This document shows, piece by piece, positions 50,919-62,750 of a stretch of DNA of 64,000 nucleotides. How positions within the stretch are numbered: position 1 is the stretch's first letter; each line of letters begins with the position of its first letter. The DNA is taken from positions 1 to 64,000 of the forward strand of contig JBQTIT010000003.1 of assembly GCA_052387855.1 (NCBI GenBank). Direction: 5' to 3'. Made by a program: the position numbers and the translations under genes. Origin of the DNA: CAIYZT01 sp052387855 (GTDB lineage Bacteria; Pseudomonadota; Alphaproteobacteria; Rhodobacterales; Rhodobacteraceae). The notes under the pieces were generated by a model that was not told the origin of the DNA, made no database searches, and saw only the letters and a program-made list of their open reading frames with translations.

Positions 50919-52004
50919 ATGGCAGACCCCAAAGTGATCGCGACCCCGAATCCCCTGCCCGACATGACCGATCGCGCCCGCGAGGTGTTTCGCCGCGTGG
51001 TCGAAACCTACCTGTCCTCGGGCGACCCGGTCGGCTCGCGCACCCTCACGCGCAGCCTTTCCGAAAAGCTTTCGGCCGCCACGATCCGCAACGTCATGCA
51101 GGACCTTGAACTTGTCGGGCTTCTGGGCAGCCCGCATGTCTCGGCCGGGCGCGTGCCCACCCAGCTTGGCCTGCGCATGTTCGTCGACACCCTGCTCGAG
51201 GTCGGCACCGTCTCGGGCGCCGACCGCGAGCGGATCGAACAGACCGTCGCGGGCGATGACAGCGACGTGGGCGCGATGCTCGACCAGGTCAGCGCCGCCC
51301 TCTCGGGCGTGACCGGCTCGGCCTCGGTGGTGCTGGCGCCAAAGTACGAGGCGCAGATCCGCCATATCGAATTCGTCAACCTCGCGTCCGACCGGGCGCT
51401 GGTCGTGCTCGTCTACGCCGACGGTCGGGTCGAAAACCGCGTCTTCGCGCCGCCGCCCGGCCAGACACCCTCCTCCCTGCGCGAGGCCGCGAATTTCCTC
51501 AATTCCTTTGCCGAAGGCCGCACCCTGGCAGAGCTGCGCGGCTCGGTCCGCGCCGAGATCGCCCGGCGCCGGCAGGAAGTCGACAGCCTGGCGCAGGCGC
51601 TGGTCGAAAGCGGCATCGCGCTGTGGCAGACGGGCGAGGACACCTCCGAACGGCTGATCGTCCGTGGCCGGTCCAACCTGATCGACCGGGCGGGCGAATC
51701 GGCCGACCTCGACCTGATCCGGCACCTTTTCGATGATCTTGAACGCAAGCGCGACATCGCCGAATTCCTCGAACTGACCGAGACCGGCGAGGGGGTGAAG
51801 ATTTTTATTGGCGCAGAGAACAAACTCTTTTCACTTTCGGGTTCCTCTTTGGTCGTCTCTCCCTATATGAACGCGGATCGAAAGATCATCGGCGCGGTTG
51901 GCGTGATCGGTCCGACCCGGCTCAACTATGGCCGGATCGTCCCGATCGTCGATTTCACCGCCCAGCTTGTCGGCCGACTCCTGTCCGAACGCGGCAGGCT
52001 CTAG
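50919..52004 (+). CDS. hrcA: Heat-inducible transcription repressor HrcA
   Basis: 361 residues: a winged helix (MTDRAREVFRRVVETYLSSGDPVGSRTLTR; ATIRNVMQDLE), a central GAF-like domain (VLAPKYEAQIRHIEFV) and the C-terminal IFIGAENKLFSLSGSSLVVSPYM plus GVIGPTRLNYGRIVPIVDF. It represses chaperone genes through CIRCE elements. I see no CIRCE inverted repeat in its own upstream region. grpE follows after 22 bp. Confidence 0.94.
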   Translation: MADPKVIATPNPLPDMTDRAREVFRRVVETYLSSGDPVGSRTLTRSLSEKLSAATIRNVMQDLELVGLLGSPHVSAGRVPTQLGLRMFVDTLLEVGTVSGADRERIEQTVAGDDSDVGAMLDQVSAALSGVTGSASVVLAPKYEAQIRHIEFVNLASDRALVVLVYADGRVENRVFAPPPGQTPSSLREAANFLNSFAEGRTLAELRGSVRAEIARRRQEVDSLAQALVESGIALWQTGEDTSERLIVRGRSNLIDRAGESADLDLIRHLFDDLERKRDIAEFLELTETGEGVKIFIGAENKLFSLSGSSLVVSPYMNADRKIIGAVGVIGPTRLNYGRIVPIVDFTAQLVGRLLSERGRL

Positions 52005-52026
52005 GCCTCGGAACGGAAGAGACGGA

Positions 52027-52557
52027 ATGACACAAGACTCCCCAGCGCCTCAGGAAGCGGGCCCCGAAGAGATGCAGGACACCCTCCTTGGGGATGAGAT
52101 CGAGGCCCTCCGGGCCGAGCGCGACGACATGCGTGACCGCTTCATGCGCGCCCTTGCCGAGGCCGAGAATGTCCGCAAGCGCGGCGAGCGTGACCGCCGC
52201 GAGGCCGAGCAATACGGCAGCACCCGTCTCGCCCGCGACCTTCTGCCCGTCTACGACAACCTCTCGCGCGCGCTCGGCTCGGTCACCGACGAGGCCCGCA
52301 CCGGGTCCGCCGCGCTGATCGAGGGGGTCGAGCTTACCCTGCGCGAGCTCAGCAACGTGATGACCCGGCACGGCGTCAAGCCGATCTCTCCGGCGGTTGG
52401 CGACACCTTTGACCCCCTCCTGCACGAGGCCATGTTCGAAGCCGCCCTGCCCGGCACCAGGGCCGGCCAGATCATCCAGGTCATGACCCAGGGCTTTCTG
52501 CTGCACGACCGCCTGTTGCGCCCGGCCCAGGTCGGCGTGTCCTCGACCGTGGGCTGA
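52027..52557 (+). CDS. grpE: Nucleotide exchange factor GrpE
   Basis: 176 residues. The N-terminal coiled coil (EIEALRAERDDMRDRFMRALAEAENVRKRGERDR) and the beta domain with HGVKPISPAVGDTFDPLLHEAMFE are typical. The C-terminal QGFLLHDRLLRPAQVGVS contacts DnaK. It converges with the glycosyltransferase gene, whose stop lies 6 bp away; no room for a simple terminator. Confidence 0.94.
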   Translation: MTQDSPAPQEAGPEEMQDTLLGDEIEALRAERDDMRDRFMRALAEAENVRKRGERDRREAEQYGSTRLARDLLPVYDNLSRALGSVTDEARTGSAALIEGVELTLRELSNVMTRHGVKPISPAVGDTFDPLLHEAMFEAALPGTRAGQIIQVMTQGFLLHDRLLRPAQVGVSSTVG

Positions 52558-52563
52558 ACGCCC

Positions 52564-53498
52564 TCAGATCCGGCCAAGCAGGGCAGAAACCCACAATGCG
52601 GCCTGCCCCGCGCGCGTCTGCCGGTACAGCCCCGACCGCGCCAGCCCGCGCAGGCGGCCCGCAAGGCCCGCCTGCCGAAGCGCGGCAAACCCGGCAAGCT
52701 GGGTCCGCGCATGGGGGCTCAAGAGATCGCCCGCGGCGCTCAGCGCGGCAATGTTGCGCCCGTTCCAGTCCCGAAAGGTGCCGGTCAGCACCATGCCCAG
52801 CCGCCGCAGCTTGGCCAGCGTGCCCTGATTGCCGCCAATCAGGTTCTGCCCGTGCTGTCGGTACAAGAGCACCGGCTCGCCGTCGTGCAGAACCATCCCT
52901 CCGGCCCCGGTGACAAGCTGATAAAGCCACCAGTCATGCAGCACGATCCCCTCGGCCACGGCCGCCGGCATGCGGCGGATCGCGGCCCGCGCCAGGTCGG
53001 TCGCGGCACGGTTCAGCAGGATCGTGTTTCCCGCCGCCACGTTCTGCACCAGCGCATTGGCAAAGCCAAAGGGACGGGTCCAGGCCGCCGACAGCCCGCG
53101 CTCCTGCAACGCGGGCCCCACGATGCGCGTGCGGGCGCAGTACAGCACCGGCCCCTCCCGCCCCGCCATCGCGGCCATTCCGCGCGCCAGCTTTTCCGGC
53201 AGCCAGACATCGTCCTGATCCGCCAGCGCGACGGCGGCGGTCTGTGGTCCCACCGCCGCGATCAGGCTCAGGAAATTCGCGGCAACCCCCCGTTGCGGCC
53301 CGCGGCCCAGCGTCACCCGCCCGGCGCCGATCCGCGCCTGAAACGCCTCCAGCAGGGTCCAGGTGCCATCGTCCGACCCGTCGTCCGACACCATCAGCCG
53401 CCAGGTCGCGTGGCTCTGCCGCTCCAGGCTGTCCAGTTGCTCGCCCAGATACGGTGCGCCGTTTCGCGTCGCCATCACGACGGTGACCAGGGGCGCGC

Positions 53499-53502
<4 letters not shown>
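52564..53502 (-). CDS. Family 2 glycosyltransferase
   Basis: 312 residues, GT-A fold: TVVMATRNGAPYLGEQLDSLERQS, SDDGSDDGTW and the metal motif ALADQDDVWLPEKL (DxD). The organisation resembles rhamnosyl- or galactosyl-transferases of surface polysaccharide loci (RfbF/WbbL-like). The acceptor is unknown. It overlaps the mutS stop region by 4 bp, so it is translated behind mutS; no other polysaccharide gene is adjacent. Confidence 0.85.
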
Positions 53503-56153
<2,651 letters not shown>

Positions 56154-56287
56154 GCGGGCTCCTGTTTTCTGCCGGGGCGAGCCTAGACAACTCGGCAGGC
56201 CAAGAGAAGGGGCCAGGCCCCTGCCGCGAAAGCGTTTGTCTGCGCCATTTCGGCCCGCTAAGAAGCCCTTGGCCCACGGAGTACCCC

Positions 56288-58546
56288 ATGTCATCCAAGA
56301 CCCGCGTCACCGCCGAAGAGGCGCTTGCCTATCACCTCTTGCCGCGCCCCGGCAAATACGATGTCGTCCCCTCGACCCCGATGGCGACGCAGCGCGATCT
56401 GTCACTGGCCTATTCGCCGGGGGTCGCCGTGCCGGTCCAGGCCATCGCCGCCGATCCGTCCGCCGCCTATGACTACACGGTCAAGGGCAACATGGTGGCG
56501 GTGATTTCCAACGGCACCGCCATTCTGGGCCTCGGCAACCTCGGCGCGCTGGCGTCCAAGCCGGTGATGGAGGGCAAGGCGGTGCTGTTCAAGCGCTTTG
56601 CCGACGTAAACGCCATCGACATCGAGCTGGACACCGAAGACCCGGACGAGATCATCAAGGCGGTTTCCCTGATGGGCCCGACCTTTGGCGGCATCAACCT
56701 TGAGGACATCAAGGCGCCGGAATGCTTCATCATCGAGCAGCGGCTCAAGGAAATCATGGACATCCCGGTGTTTCATGACGACCAGCACGGCACGGCGGTG
56801 ATCTGCGCCGCAGGCCTGATCAACGCGCTTGAGCTTTCGGGCAAGAAGATCGGCGATGTGCGCATCGTGCTGAACGGCGCCGGGGCGGCGGGCATTGCCT
56901 GTCTTGAACTTCTGAAGTCGATGGGCGCGCGGCACGACAACTGCATCATGTGCGACACCAAGGGCGTGATCTGGCAGGGCCGCACCGAGGGCATGAACCA
57001 GTGGAAATCGGCCCACGCCGCCAACACTCCGCACCGCAGCCTTGAAGAGGCGATGGTAGGGGCGGATGTGTTTCTGGGCGTCTCGGCCAAGGGGGCGGTG
57101 ACGCCGCAGATGGTGGCCTCGATGGCCCGGGACCCTGTGATCTTTGCCATGGCCAACCCCGACCCCGAGATCACCCCCGAAGAGGCCCACGCCGTGCGCG
57201 CCGATGCCATCGTCGCCACGGGCCGCAGCGACTATCCCAACCAGGTCAACAACGTCCTGGGCTTTCCCTATCTCTTTCGCGGCGCGCTTGATATCCACGC
57301 CCGCGCCATCAACGACGAGATGAAGATCGCCTGCGCCCGCGCCCTGGCGGCCCTTGCGCGCGAGGATGTGCCGGACGAGGTGGCCATGGCCTATGGCCGC
57401 AAGCTGACCTTCGGGCGCGACTACATCATCCCGACCCCGTTCGACCCGCGCCTGATCCATGTGATCCCCCCGGCCGTGGCGCGCGCCGGCATGGATACCG
57501 GCGTTGCCCGCCGCCCGATCGTCGATCTGCGTGCCTATGAGCAGGCGCTGAAGGCGCGGATGGACCCGACCGCCTCGATCCTGCAGGGCATCCATGCGCG
57601 GGCGCGCGCGGCGCAGGCCCGGATGATCTTTGCCGAGGGCGACGATCCGCGCATCCTGCGTGCCGCCGTCGCCTATCAGCGCGCGGGCCTCGGCCAGGCG
57701 CTGGTGGTGGGGCGCGAGCCGGACGTGAAGGAAAAGCTGGAGGCCGCCGGTCTTGGCGATGCCGTGCGTGAGTTGACCGTGGTCAACGCCGCCAACTCCG
57801 GCCATCTGGACCAGTACAAGGATTTTCTCTACGGCCGCCTGCAGCGCGAGGGCTTTGACCGCACCGACGTGCACCGCCTGGCCGCGCGTGACCGCCACGT
57901 CTTTTCCGCCCTGATGCTGCAACACGGGCATGGCGATGCGCTGGTGACCGGCGCCACGCGCAAATCCGCCCATGTCCTGAGCCTGATCAACCACGTCTTT
58001 GACGCCAAGGCCTCTGACGGGGCGGTGGGGGTGACGGCGCTGTTGCACAAGGGCCGCATCGTGCTGATCGCCGACACCCTGGTTCACGAATGGCCCGAAG
58101 AAGAGGATCTGGCCGTCATCGCCATCCGCGCCGCCGGTGTCGCCCGCAGCCTGGGGCTTGAGCCGCGCGTCGCCTTCGTTTCCTTTTCCACCTTCGGCTA
58201 TCCGGTGTCCGAGCGCGCCACCAAGATGCACCGCGCCCCGGTGGTGCTGGAAAAGATAGGCGTCGATTTCGAATTCGAGGGCGAGATGACGGTCGATGTC
58301 GCGCTGAACTCCGAGGTGATGGCGCATTACCCGTTCTGCCGCCTGTCGGGCCCGGCCAATATCCTGGTGGTGCCGGCGCGGCATTCGGCCTCGATCTCGG
58401 TCAAGCTCTTGCAGGAAATGGCGGGGGCGACGGTGATCGGCCCGATCCTGACCGGCGTTTCCAAGCCGATCCAGATCTGCTCGACCAACTCGACCGTCAA
58501 CGACATCCTCAACATGGCGGTGATGGCCGCCTGCAAGGTGGGCTGA
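56288..58546 (+). CDS. maeB: NADP-dependent malic enzyme with phosphotransacetylase-like domain
   Basis: 752 residues, the fused MaeB form. The malic enzyme part (1-430) has TQRDLSLAYSPGVAVPV, FHDDQHGTAV (metal Asp pair) and the Rossmann loop LNGAGAAGIA. A Pta-like C-terminal domain (about 440-750, e.g. RMIFAEGDDPRILRAAV, SARHSASISVKLLQEMAGATVIGPIL) usually senses acetyl-CoA rather than catalysing. It converts malate to pyruvate and NADPH. It ends in a hairpin shared with the convergent msrA. Confidence 0.94.
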   Translation: MSSKTRVTAEEALAYHLLPRPGKYDVVPSTPMATQRDLSLAYSPGVAVPVQAIAADPSAAYDYTVKGNMVAVISNGTAILGLGNLGALASKPVMEGKAVLFKRFADVNAIDIELDTEDPDEIIKAVSLMGPTFGGINLEDIKAPECFIIEQRLKEIMDIPVFHDDQHGTAVICAAGLINALELSGKKIGDVRIVLNGAGAAGIACLELLKSMGARHDNCIMCDTKGVIWQGRTEGMNQWKSAHAANTPHRSLEEAMVGADVFLGVSAKGAVTPQMVASMARDPVIFAMANPDPEITPEEAHAVRADAIVATGRSDYPNQVNNVLGFPYLFRGALDIHARAINDEMKIACARALAALAREDVPDEVAMAYGRKLTFGRDYIIPTPFDPRLIHVIPPAVARAGMDTGVARRPIVDLRAYEQALKARMDPTASILQGIHARARAAQARMIFAEGDDPRILRAAVAYQRAGLGQALVVGREPDVKEKLEAAGLGDAVRELTVVNAANSGHLDQYKDFLYGRLQREGFDRTDVHRLAARDRHVFSALMLQHGHGDALVTGATRKSAHVLSLINHVFDAKASDGAVGVTALLHKGRIVLIADTLVHEWPEEEDLAVIAIRAAGVARSLGLEPRVAFVSFSTFGYPVSERATKMHRAPVVLEKIGVDFEFEGEMTVDVALNSEVMAHYPFCRLSGPANILVVPARHSASISVKLLQEMAGATVIGPILTGVSKPIQICSTNSTVNDILNMAVMAACKVG

Positions 58547-58563
58547 CCCCCTCAGGGGTTCAG
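58543..58563. terminator. Bidirectional hairpin across the maeB and msrA stops
   Basis: CTGACCCCC (58543-58551) pairs with GGGGTTCAG (58555-58563), one mismatch, loop TCA. It includes the maeB stop and the msrA stop region, and the two genes are only 5 bp apart. No T-tract. Confidence 0.5.
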
Positions 58564-59169
58564 TGCCTGATCGCCCCAGACCTGCCGCACGCGGGCATCG
58601 CGCCCGCAGGCGTCGCGGTAGAATTTGTAGGCGTTCTTCTTCTTTTTCGGGCCGGCGCGGGTCAGAACCACCGCCTCGCCCTTGTAGTAATCCTGATGAT
58701 AGGCCTCGGCCTTCCAGAACCGCTTTGCCGGCAGGACGGGGGTGACGATGCCCCGTCCCAGCGCGGCCTCCGCCTCGGCCAGGGCCTTTTCGGCGGCCGC
58801 CTCTTGCGCCTTGTCGGCGACAAAGATTGCCGTCCGGTAGGCGTCGCCCCGGTCGCAGAACTGCCCGCCCGCGTCGGTCACATCGACCGACCGCAGGAAT
58901 TTGGCGATCAGGTCCCCGTATGAGATCACGGCGTTGTCAAAGGTGATCAGCGCCACCTCGTAATGGCCCTCGTGGTTGTCATAGGTGGGGCTTTGCAGAT
59001 CGCCGCCCGAATAGCCCGAGACGACCTCGCGCACGCCCGTCACCTTTTCGAAATCCGCCTCGACGCACCAGAAACACCCCCCGGCGACAAGCGCCGTCTC
59101 GGTCTCGGCACGCGCGGCGGGGGCGGCCAGCACCATCAGGCCGGCGACTAGGATCAGGGGCAGCTTCAT
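58552..59169 (-). CDS. msrA: Peptide methionine sulfoxide reductase A, exported
   Basis: 205 residues with a signal peptide (MKLPLILVAGLMVLAAPAARA), so it acts in the periplasm. The catalytic GGCFWCVEADFEKVTGV and SGYSGG, HYEVALITFD and KAEAYHQDYY segments are standard MsrA. A resolving Cys may be the one near the C-terminus (RDACGRD). ATG 59169 is used because GGAG lies 6 nt upstream; ATG 59181 overlaps that site. Confidence 0.92.
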   Translation of the reverse strand: MKLPLILVAGLMVLAAPAARAETETALVAGGCFWCVEADFEKVTGVREVVSGYSGGDLQSPTYDNHEGHYEVALITFDNAVISYGDLIAKFLRSVDVTDAGGQFCDRGDAYRTAIFVADKAQEAAAEKALAEAEAALGRGIVTPVLPAKRFWKAEAYHQDYYKGEAVVLTRAGPKKKKNAYKFYRDACGRDARVRQVWGDQALNP

Positions 59170-59311
59170 CGAACGCTCCATTTTGCGGGCCCAGTGTCAC
59201 CCCCGCACCGCAGCGCCGTCCAGCCACGCTTGCGTGACCTCACGCAGGGGTGATGCGCCCCCTTGGCCCGGGCGCCGTCCGGCGATAGCCTGACCGGCAA
59301 AGGAGACCGCG

Positions 59312-60211
59312 ATGCCCGACAACGTGTCCACCCATCAGGCCGAAGAGGACGCCCGCAACGAGGCGATCCTGATCTACGTCAACGGCCGCATCCTGCCCAA
59401 GGCCGAGGCGACGGTTTCCGTCTACGATTCCGGATTCATGCTGGGCGATGGCGTGTGGGAGGGGATCCGGCTCTACAATGGCCGCTGGGCCTTTGTGGAT
59501 GAGCATATCGAGCGGCTGTTCGAGGCGGCCAAGGCGATCGACCTCGACATCGGCATGCGCCCCGATCAGGTGATTTCCGCCTTGTCAGAGACGCAGATGG
59601 CCAATGGCATGACCCATGACGCCCATGCGCGGCTGATGGTCACGCGGGGGGTCAAGACGCGGCCCTTTCAGCACCCCAAGCTCAGCCAGCGCGGGCCGAC
59701 CATGGTCATCATCATGGAGCACAGCCGCCAGAAGCTGCCGCGCCCGATCCGGCTGGCGACGGTGCCGCATCTGCGCGGCCTGCCGATGACACAGGACCCC
59801 AAGCTGAACAGCCATTCCAAGCTGAACTGCATCCTCGCCTGCATCGCCGCCGAAAAGGCCGGCGCGGACGAGGCGTTGATGCTGGATGTCCATGGCTTTG
59901 TGAACACCACCAACGCCTGCAACTTCTTCATCGTGCGCAAGGGGCAGGTCTGGACCTCGACGGGGGACTACTGCATGAACGGCATCACCCGGCAAAAGGT
60001 GATCGACCTCTGCCGCGCCAACGGCATCCCGGTGTTTGAACGCAACTTCTCTCTGGTTGACACCTATTCGGCGGACGAGGCCTTTCTGACCGGCACCTTC
60101 GGCGCGCAGACCCCTGTGGGGATGATCGATGGCCGCCAGATCGGCACCGGGCAGATCGGCCCGATGACCGAGCGGCTGCGCGGGCTTTACAAGGACCTGG
60201 TGGGCGCATGA
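59312..60211 (+). CDS. Class IV (branched-chain-like) PLP aminotransferase
   Basis: 299 residues, fold type IV. It shows VNGRILPKAEATVSVYDSGFMLGDGVWEGIRLY, the arginine in RLMVTRG, the PLP-Lys in LNSHSKLNCILACIAAEKAGADEALMLD and NACNFFIV. It resembles BCAT and D-amino acid aminotransferases, but the HSKLNCI context is a distinct subgroup. Its stop overlaps the sulfotransferase ATG by 4 bp, so the two proteins may act on one metabolite. The amino donor is not known. Confidence 0.8.
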   Translation: MPDNVSTHQAEEDARNEAILIYVNGRILPKAEATVSVYDSGFMLGDGVWEGIRLYNGRWAFVDEHIERLFEAAKAIDLDIGMRPDQVISALSETQMANGMTHDAHARLMVTRGVKTRPFQHPKLSQRGPTMVIIMEHSRQKLPRPIRLATVPHLRGLPMTQDPKLNSHSKLNCILACIAAEKAGADEALMLDVHGFVNTTNACNFFIVRKGQVWTSTGDYCMNGITRQKVIDLCRANGIPVFERNFSLVDTYSADEAFLTGTFGAQTPVGMIDGRQIGTGQIGPMTERLRGLYKDLVGA

Positions 60212-60954
60212 CGCCCGATCCCGCCCGCATCGCCATGTGGTCCGGCCCGCGCAACCTGTCGACCGCGCTGATGTATGCCTTTGCCGCGCGTGCCGATTGC
60301 GCCGTCTGGGACGAGCCCTTTTATGCCGCCTACCTGCGCGCGACCGGCATCGACCATCCGATGAAAGAGGCGGTGATCGCCGGGGGCGAGCCCGACCCGG
60401 CGCGGGTGGCGCAGGCCTGTCTGGGGCCGATTCCGGCTGCGAAGGGGCTTTTCTACCAAAAGCACATGACGATGCACATGGTTCCCGCCTTTGACCGGGG
60501 GTTCATGCGCGGGCTGACCAATGTCTTTCTGATCCGCCATCCGGCGCGCGTGGTCGCCAGCTACGCCCGCAAGCGCGAGGCCCCGACGCTGGCCGACATC
60601 GGCTTTGTCCAGCAGGCGGAACTGTTCGATCAGGTCGCCGGCTGGCTGGGCCGGGCGCCGCCGGTCATCGATTCGGGCGACATCCGCGCCGATCCGGCCG
60701 GGGCGCTGGGCAGGCTCTGCGCTGCGCTGGGAATTCCGATGTCCGACCGGATGCTGCACTGGCCCGCCGGCCCCAAGCCCTTTGACGGCGTCTGGGCGCC
60801 GCACTGGTACAACGCGGTCCACGCCTCCACCGGCTTTGACGCGCCCGAGGGCCCGCTGCCGGTGCTGGAGGGGCGCTTTGCCGACCTGGCCGAAGAGGCG
60901 CTGCCGTATTACGCGCAGCTCAGCACGTTTGCGCAGCGGGCGCCGGGCGCCTGA
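60208..60954 (+). CDS. P-loop sulfotransferase-family protein
   Basis: 248 residues. The N-terminal IAMWSGPRNLSTALMYAFAAR is a PAPS 5'-phosphosulfate loop variant, LTNVFLIRHPARVVASYARKRE the 3'-phosphate-binding region with RHP, and a conserved KHMTMHM precedes it. Such proteins transfer sulfate from PAPS, although this short subgroup is often listed without a known acceptor. Coupled to the class IV aminotransferase upstream. It converges with argG, 13 bp away. Confidence 0.75.
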   Translation: MTPDPARIAMWSGPRNLSTALMYAFAARADCAVWDEPFYAAYLRATGIDHPMKEAVIAGGEPDPARVAQACLGPIPAAKGLFYQKHMTMHMVPAFDRGFMRGLTNVFLIRHPARVVASYARKREAPTLADIGFVQQAELFDQVAGWLGRAPPVIDSGDIRADPAGALGRLCAALGIPMSDRMLHWPAGPKPFDGVWAPHWYNAVHASTGFDAPEGPLPVLEGRFADLAEEALPYYAQLSTFAQRAPGA

Positions 60955-60967
60955 CCCGTCCGGCGGT

Positions 60968-62197
60968 CTACCTCTTCGCCACCCGCGCATTCCGCGTCGC
61001 GATCAGCTTGAGCCGCAGCGCGTTCAGGCGGATGAATCCGGCGGCGTCCTTCTGGTCGTAGGCGCCGGCGTCTTCTTCGAACGTCACGTGCTTTTCACTG
61101 TACAGCGAATGGTCCGACCAGCGCGCCACGCAGCGCGCGCTGCCCTTGTACAGCTTGATCCGCACCGTGCCGGTCACATGCTCCTGGCTCTTGTCGATCA
61201 GGGCCTGAAGCATCTCGCGCTCGGGCGAGAACCAGAAGCCGTTGTAGATCAGCTCGGCATAGCGCGGCATGATGCTGTCTTTCAGGTGCCCGGCGCCGGC
61301 GTCCAGCGTGATCTGCTCGATGCCGCGATGCGCCTCCAAGAGGATGGTGCCGCCGGGGGTTTCATAGACCCCGCGCGATTTCATGCCGACAAAGCGGTTT
61401 TCCACCAGGTCCAGCACGCCGACGCCGTGCCGCGCGCCCAGTTCGTTGAGGCGGGTCAGCAGGGTGGCGGGCGACATCGCCACGCCGTTGACCGCGACCG
61501 CATCGCCGGCGGCAAAGGTGATTTCCACCATCTCGGCCGCATCGGGGGCCTGTTCGACCGGGGTGACGCGCTGATAGACGTATTCGGGCGCCTCTTCGGC
61601 CGGGTTTTCCAGAACCTTGCCCTCGGAAGAGGTGTGCAAGAGGTTGGCATCGACCGAAAACGGCGCCTCGCCGCGCTTGTCCTTGGCGATCGGGATCTGG
61701 TTCGCCTCGGCATAGGCCAGAAGCTGGGTGCGCGATTGCAGCGACCATTCGCGCCAGGGTGCGATCACCCGCAGATGCGGATTCAGCGCCAGGGCCGACA
61801 GCTCGAACCGCACCTGATCGTTGCCCTTGCCGGTGGCGCCGTGGGCCACGGCGTCGGCCCCGGTTTCGGCGGCAATTTCCACCAGGCGCTTGGCGATCAG
61901 GGGGCGGGCGATCGAGGTGCCCAGCAGATAGAGCCCCTCGTAAAGCGCATTGGCGCGGAACATCGGAAAGACAAAATCGCGCACGAATTCCTCGCGCACA
62001 TCCTCGATATGGATGTTTTCAGGCTTGATGCCCAGCATCACTGCCTTGGCGCGCGCCGGTTCCAGCTCTTCGCCCTGGCCGAGGTCGGCGGTAAAGGTCA
62101 CCACCTCGCAGCCATACTCGTTCTGCAGCCATTTCAGGATGATCGAGGTGTCAAGGCCGCCCGAATAGGCAAGGACGACTTTCTTGGGCTTGGACAT
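60968..62197 (-). CDS. argG: Argininosuccinate synthase
   Basis: 409 residues; joins citrulline and aspartate using ATP in arginine synthesis. The N-type ATP loop is VVLAYSGGLDTSI, then VVTFTADLGQGEE, GATGKGNDQVRFE and the C-terminal GVYETPGGTILLEAHR. Complete and ordinary. Upstream is a 75-bp gap to the Hpt gene end. Confidence 0.96.
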   Translation of the reverse strand: MSKPKKVVLAYSGGLDTSIILKWLQNEYGCEVVTFTADLGQGEELEPARAKAVMLGIKPENIHIEDVREEFVRDFVFPMFRANALYEGLYLLGTSIARPLIAKRLVEIAAETGADAVAHGATGKGNDQVRFELSALALNPHLRVIAPWREWSLQSRTQLLAYAEANQIPIAKDKRGEAPFSVDANLLHTSSEGKVLENPAEEAPEYVYQRVTPVEQAPDAAEMVEITFAAGDAVAVNGVAMSPATLLTRLNELGARHGVGVLDLVENRFVGMKSRGVYETPGGTILLEAHRGIEQITLDAGAGHLKDSIMPRYAELIYNGFWFSPEREMLQALIDKSQEHVTGTVRIKLYKGSARCVARWSDHSLYSEKHVTFEEDAGAYDQKDAAGFIRLNALRLKLIATRNARVAKR

Positions 62198-62272
62198 GGC
62201 AAGACTCCATTTCGCTTTCGCGCCGCGATAGCGGGAAACGCGGTGGAGGGCAAGGCAAGCAAGCGCGCCGGA

Positions 62273-62602
62273 TCAGCCGGTCATCGCGGCGGCAAGGCCA
62301 AGGCGAAAGGCCGATGTCGACTGGTGATGGACCGCCGCGATCTCAGCCAGGTCGATGTCGGTCGAGCCGGTCGCAGCCCGTCTTTCCCCGTCCTGGCACA
62401 GGGCGGCCAGACGGACAAAGCCCAGGTTCAGCGCGGCGCCTTTCAGAAAGTGCAGCTCACCTTCCAGCGCTTTGGCGGACCCGGCGCCGCCCAGCCGCGC
62501 GACGGCGTCATCCGCCTCTTCCATGAACAGCGCCGCAACCTCGTCAAAGCTGTCCGCGCCGATTTCACGCGCGAGGTCCGTGACCCTTGCCCAGTCGATC
62601 AT
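62273..62602 (-). CDS. Histidine phosphotransfer (Hpt) domain protein
   Basis: 109 residues, a stand-alone Hpt helical bundle. The phosphorylated His51 lies in ELHFLKGAALNLGF (HxxKG). The rest is alpha-helical with SFDEVAALFMEEADDAVARL before it. ATG 62602 (MIDWARV) is taken. It is divergent from a receiver-phosphatase gene 148 bp away, so the two probably form a phosphorelay in which Hpt loads or unloads the receiver. Confidence 0.82.
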   Translation of the reverse strand: MIDWARVTDLAREIGADSFDEVAALFMEEADDAVARLGGAGSAKALEGELHFLKGAALNLGFVRLAALCQDGERRAATGSTDIDLAEIAAVHHQSTSAFRLGLAAAMTG

Positions 62603-62750
62603 CCTTTTGCCCCGCACAGAGTTACGGGCCGCAACCTAGGCCCATGGGTTAAGGGGGCGTGAGTTCCAACCCGCCGCATCCCGCAACTTTTACGTTTCAC
62701 CGGCCGTTAATCCCACTGGTTCAAACCGGGCAAAACGGGGGAGTACGGGT

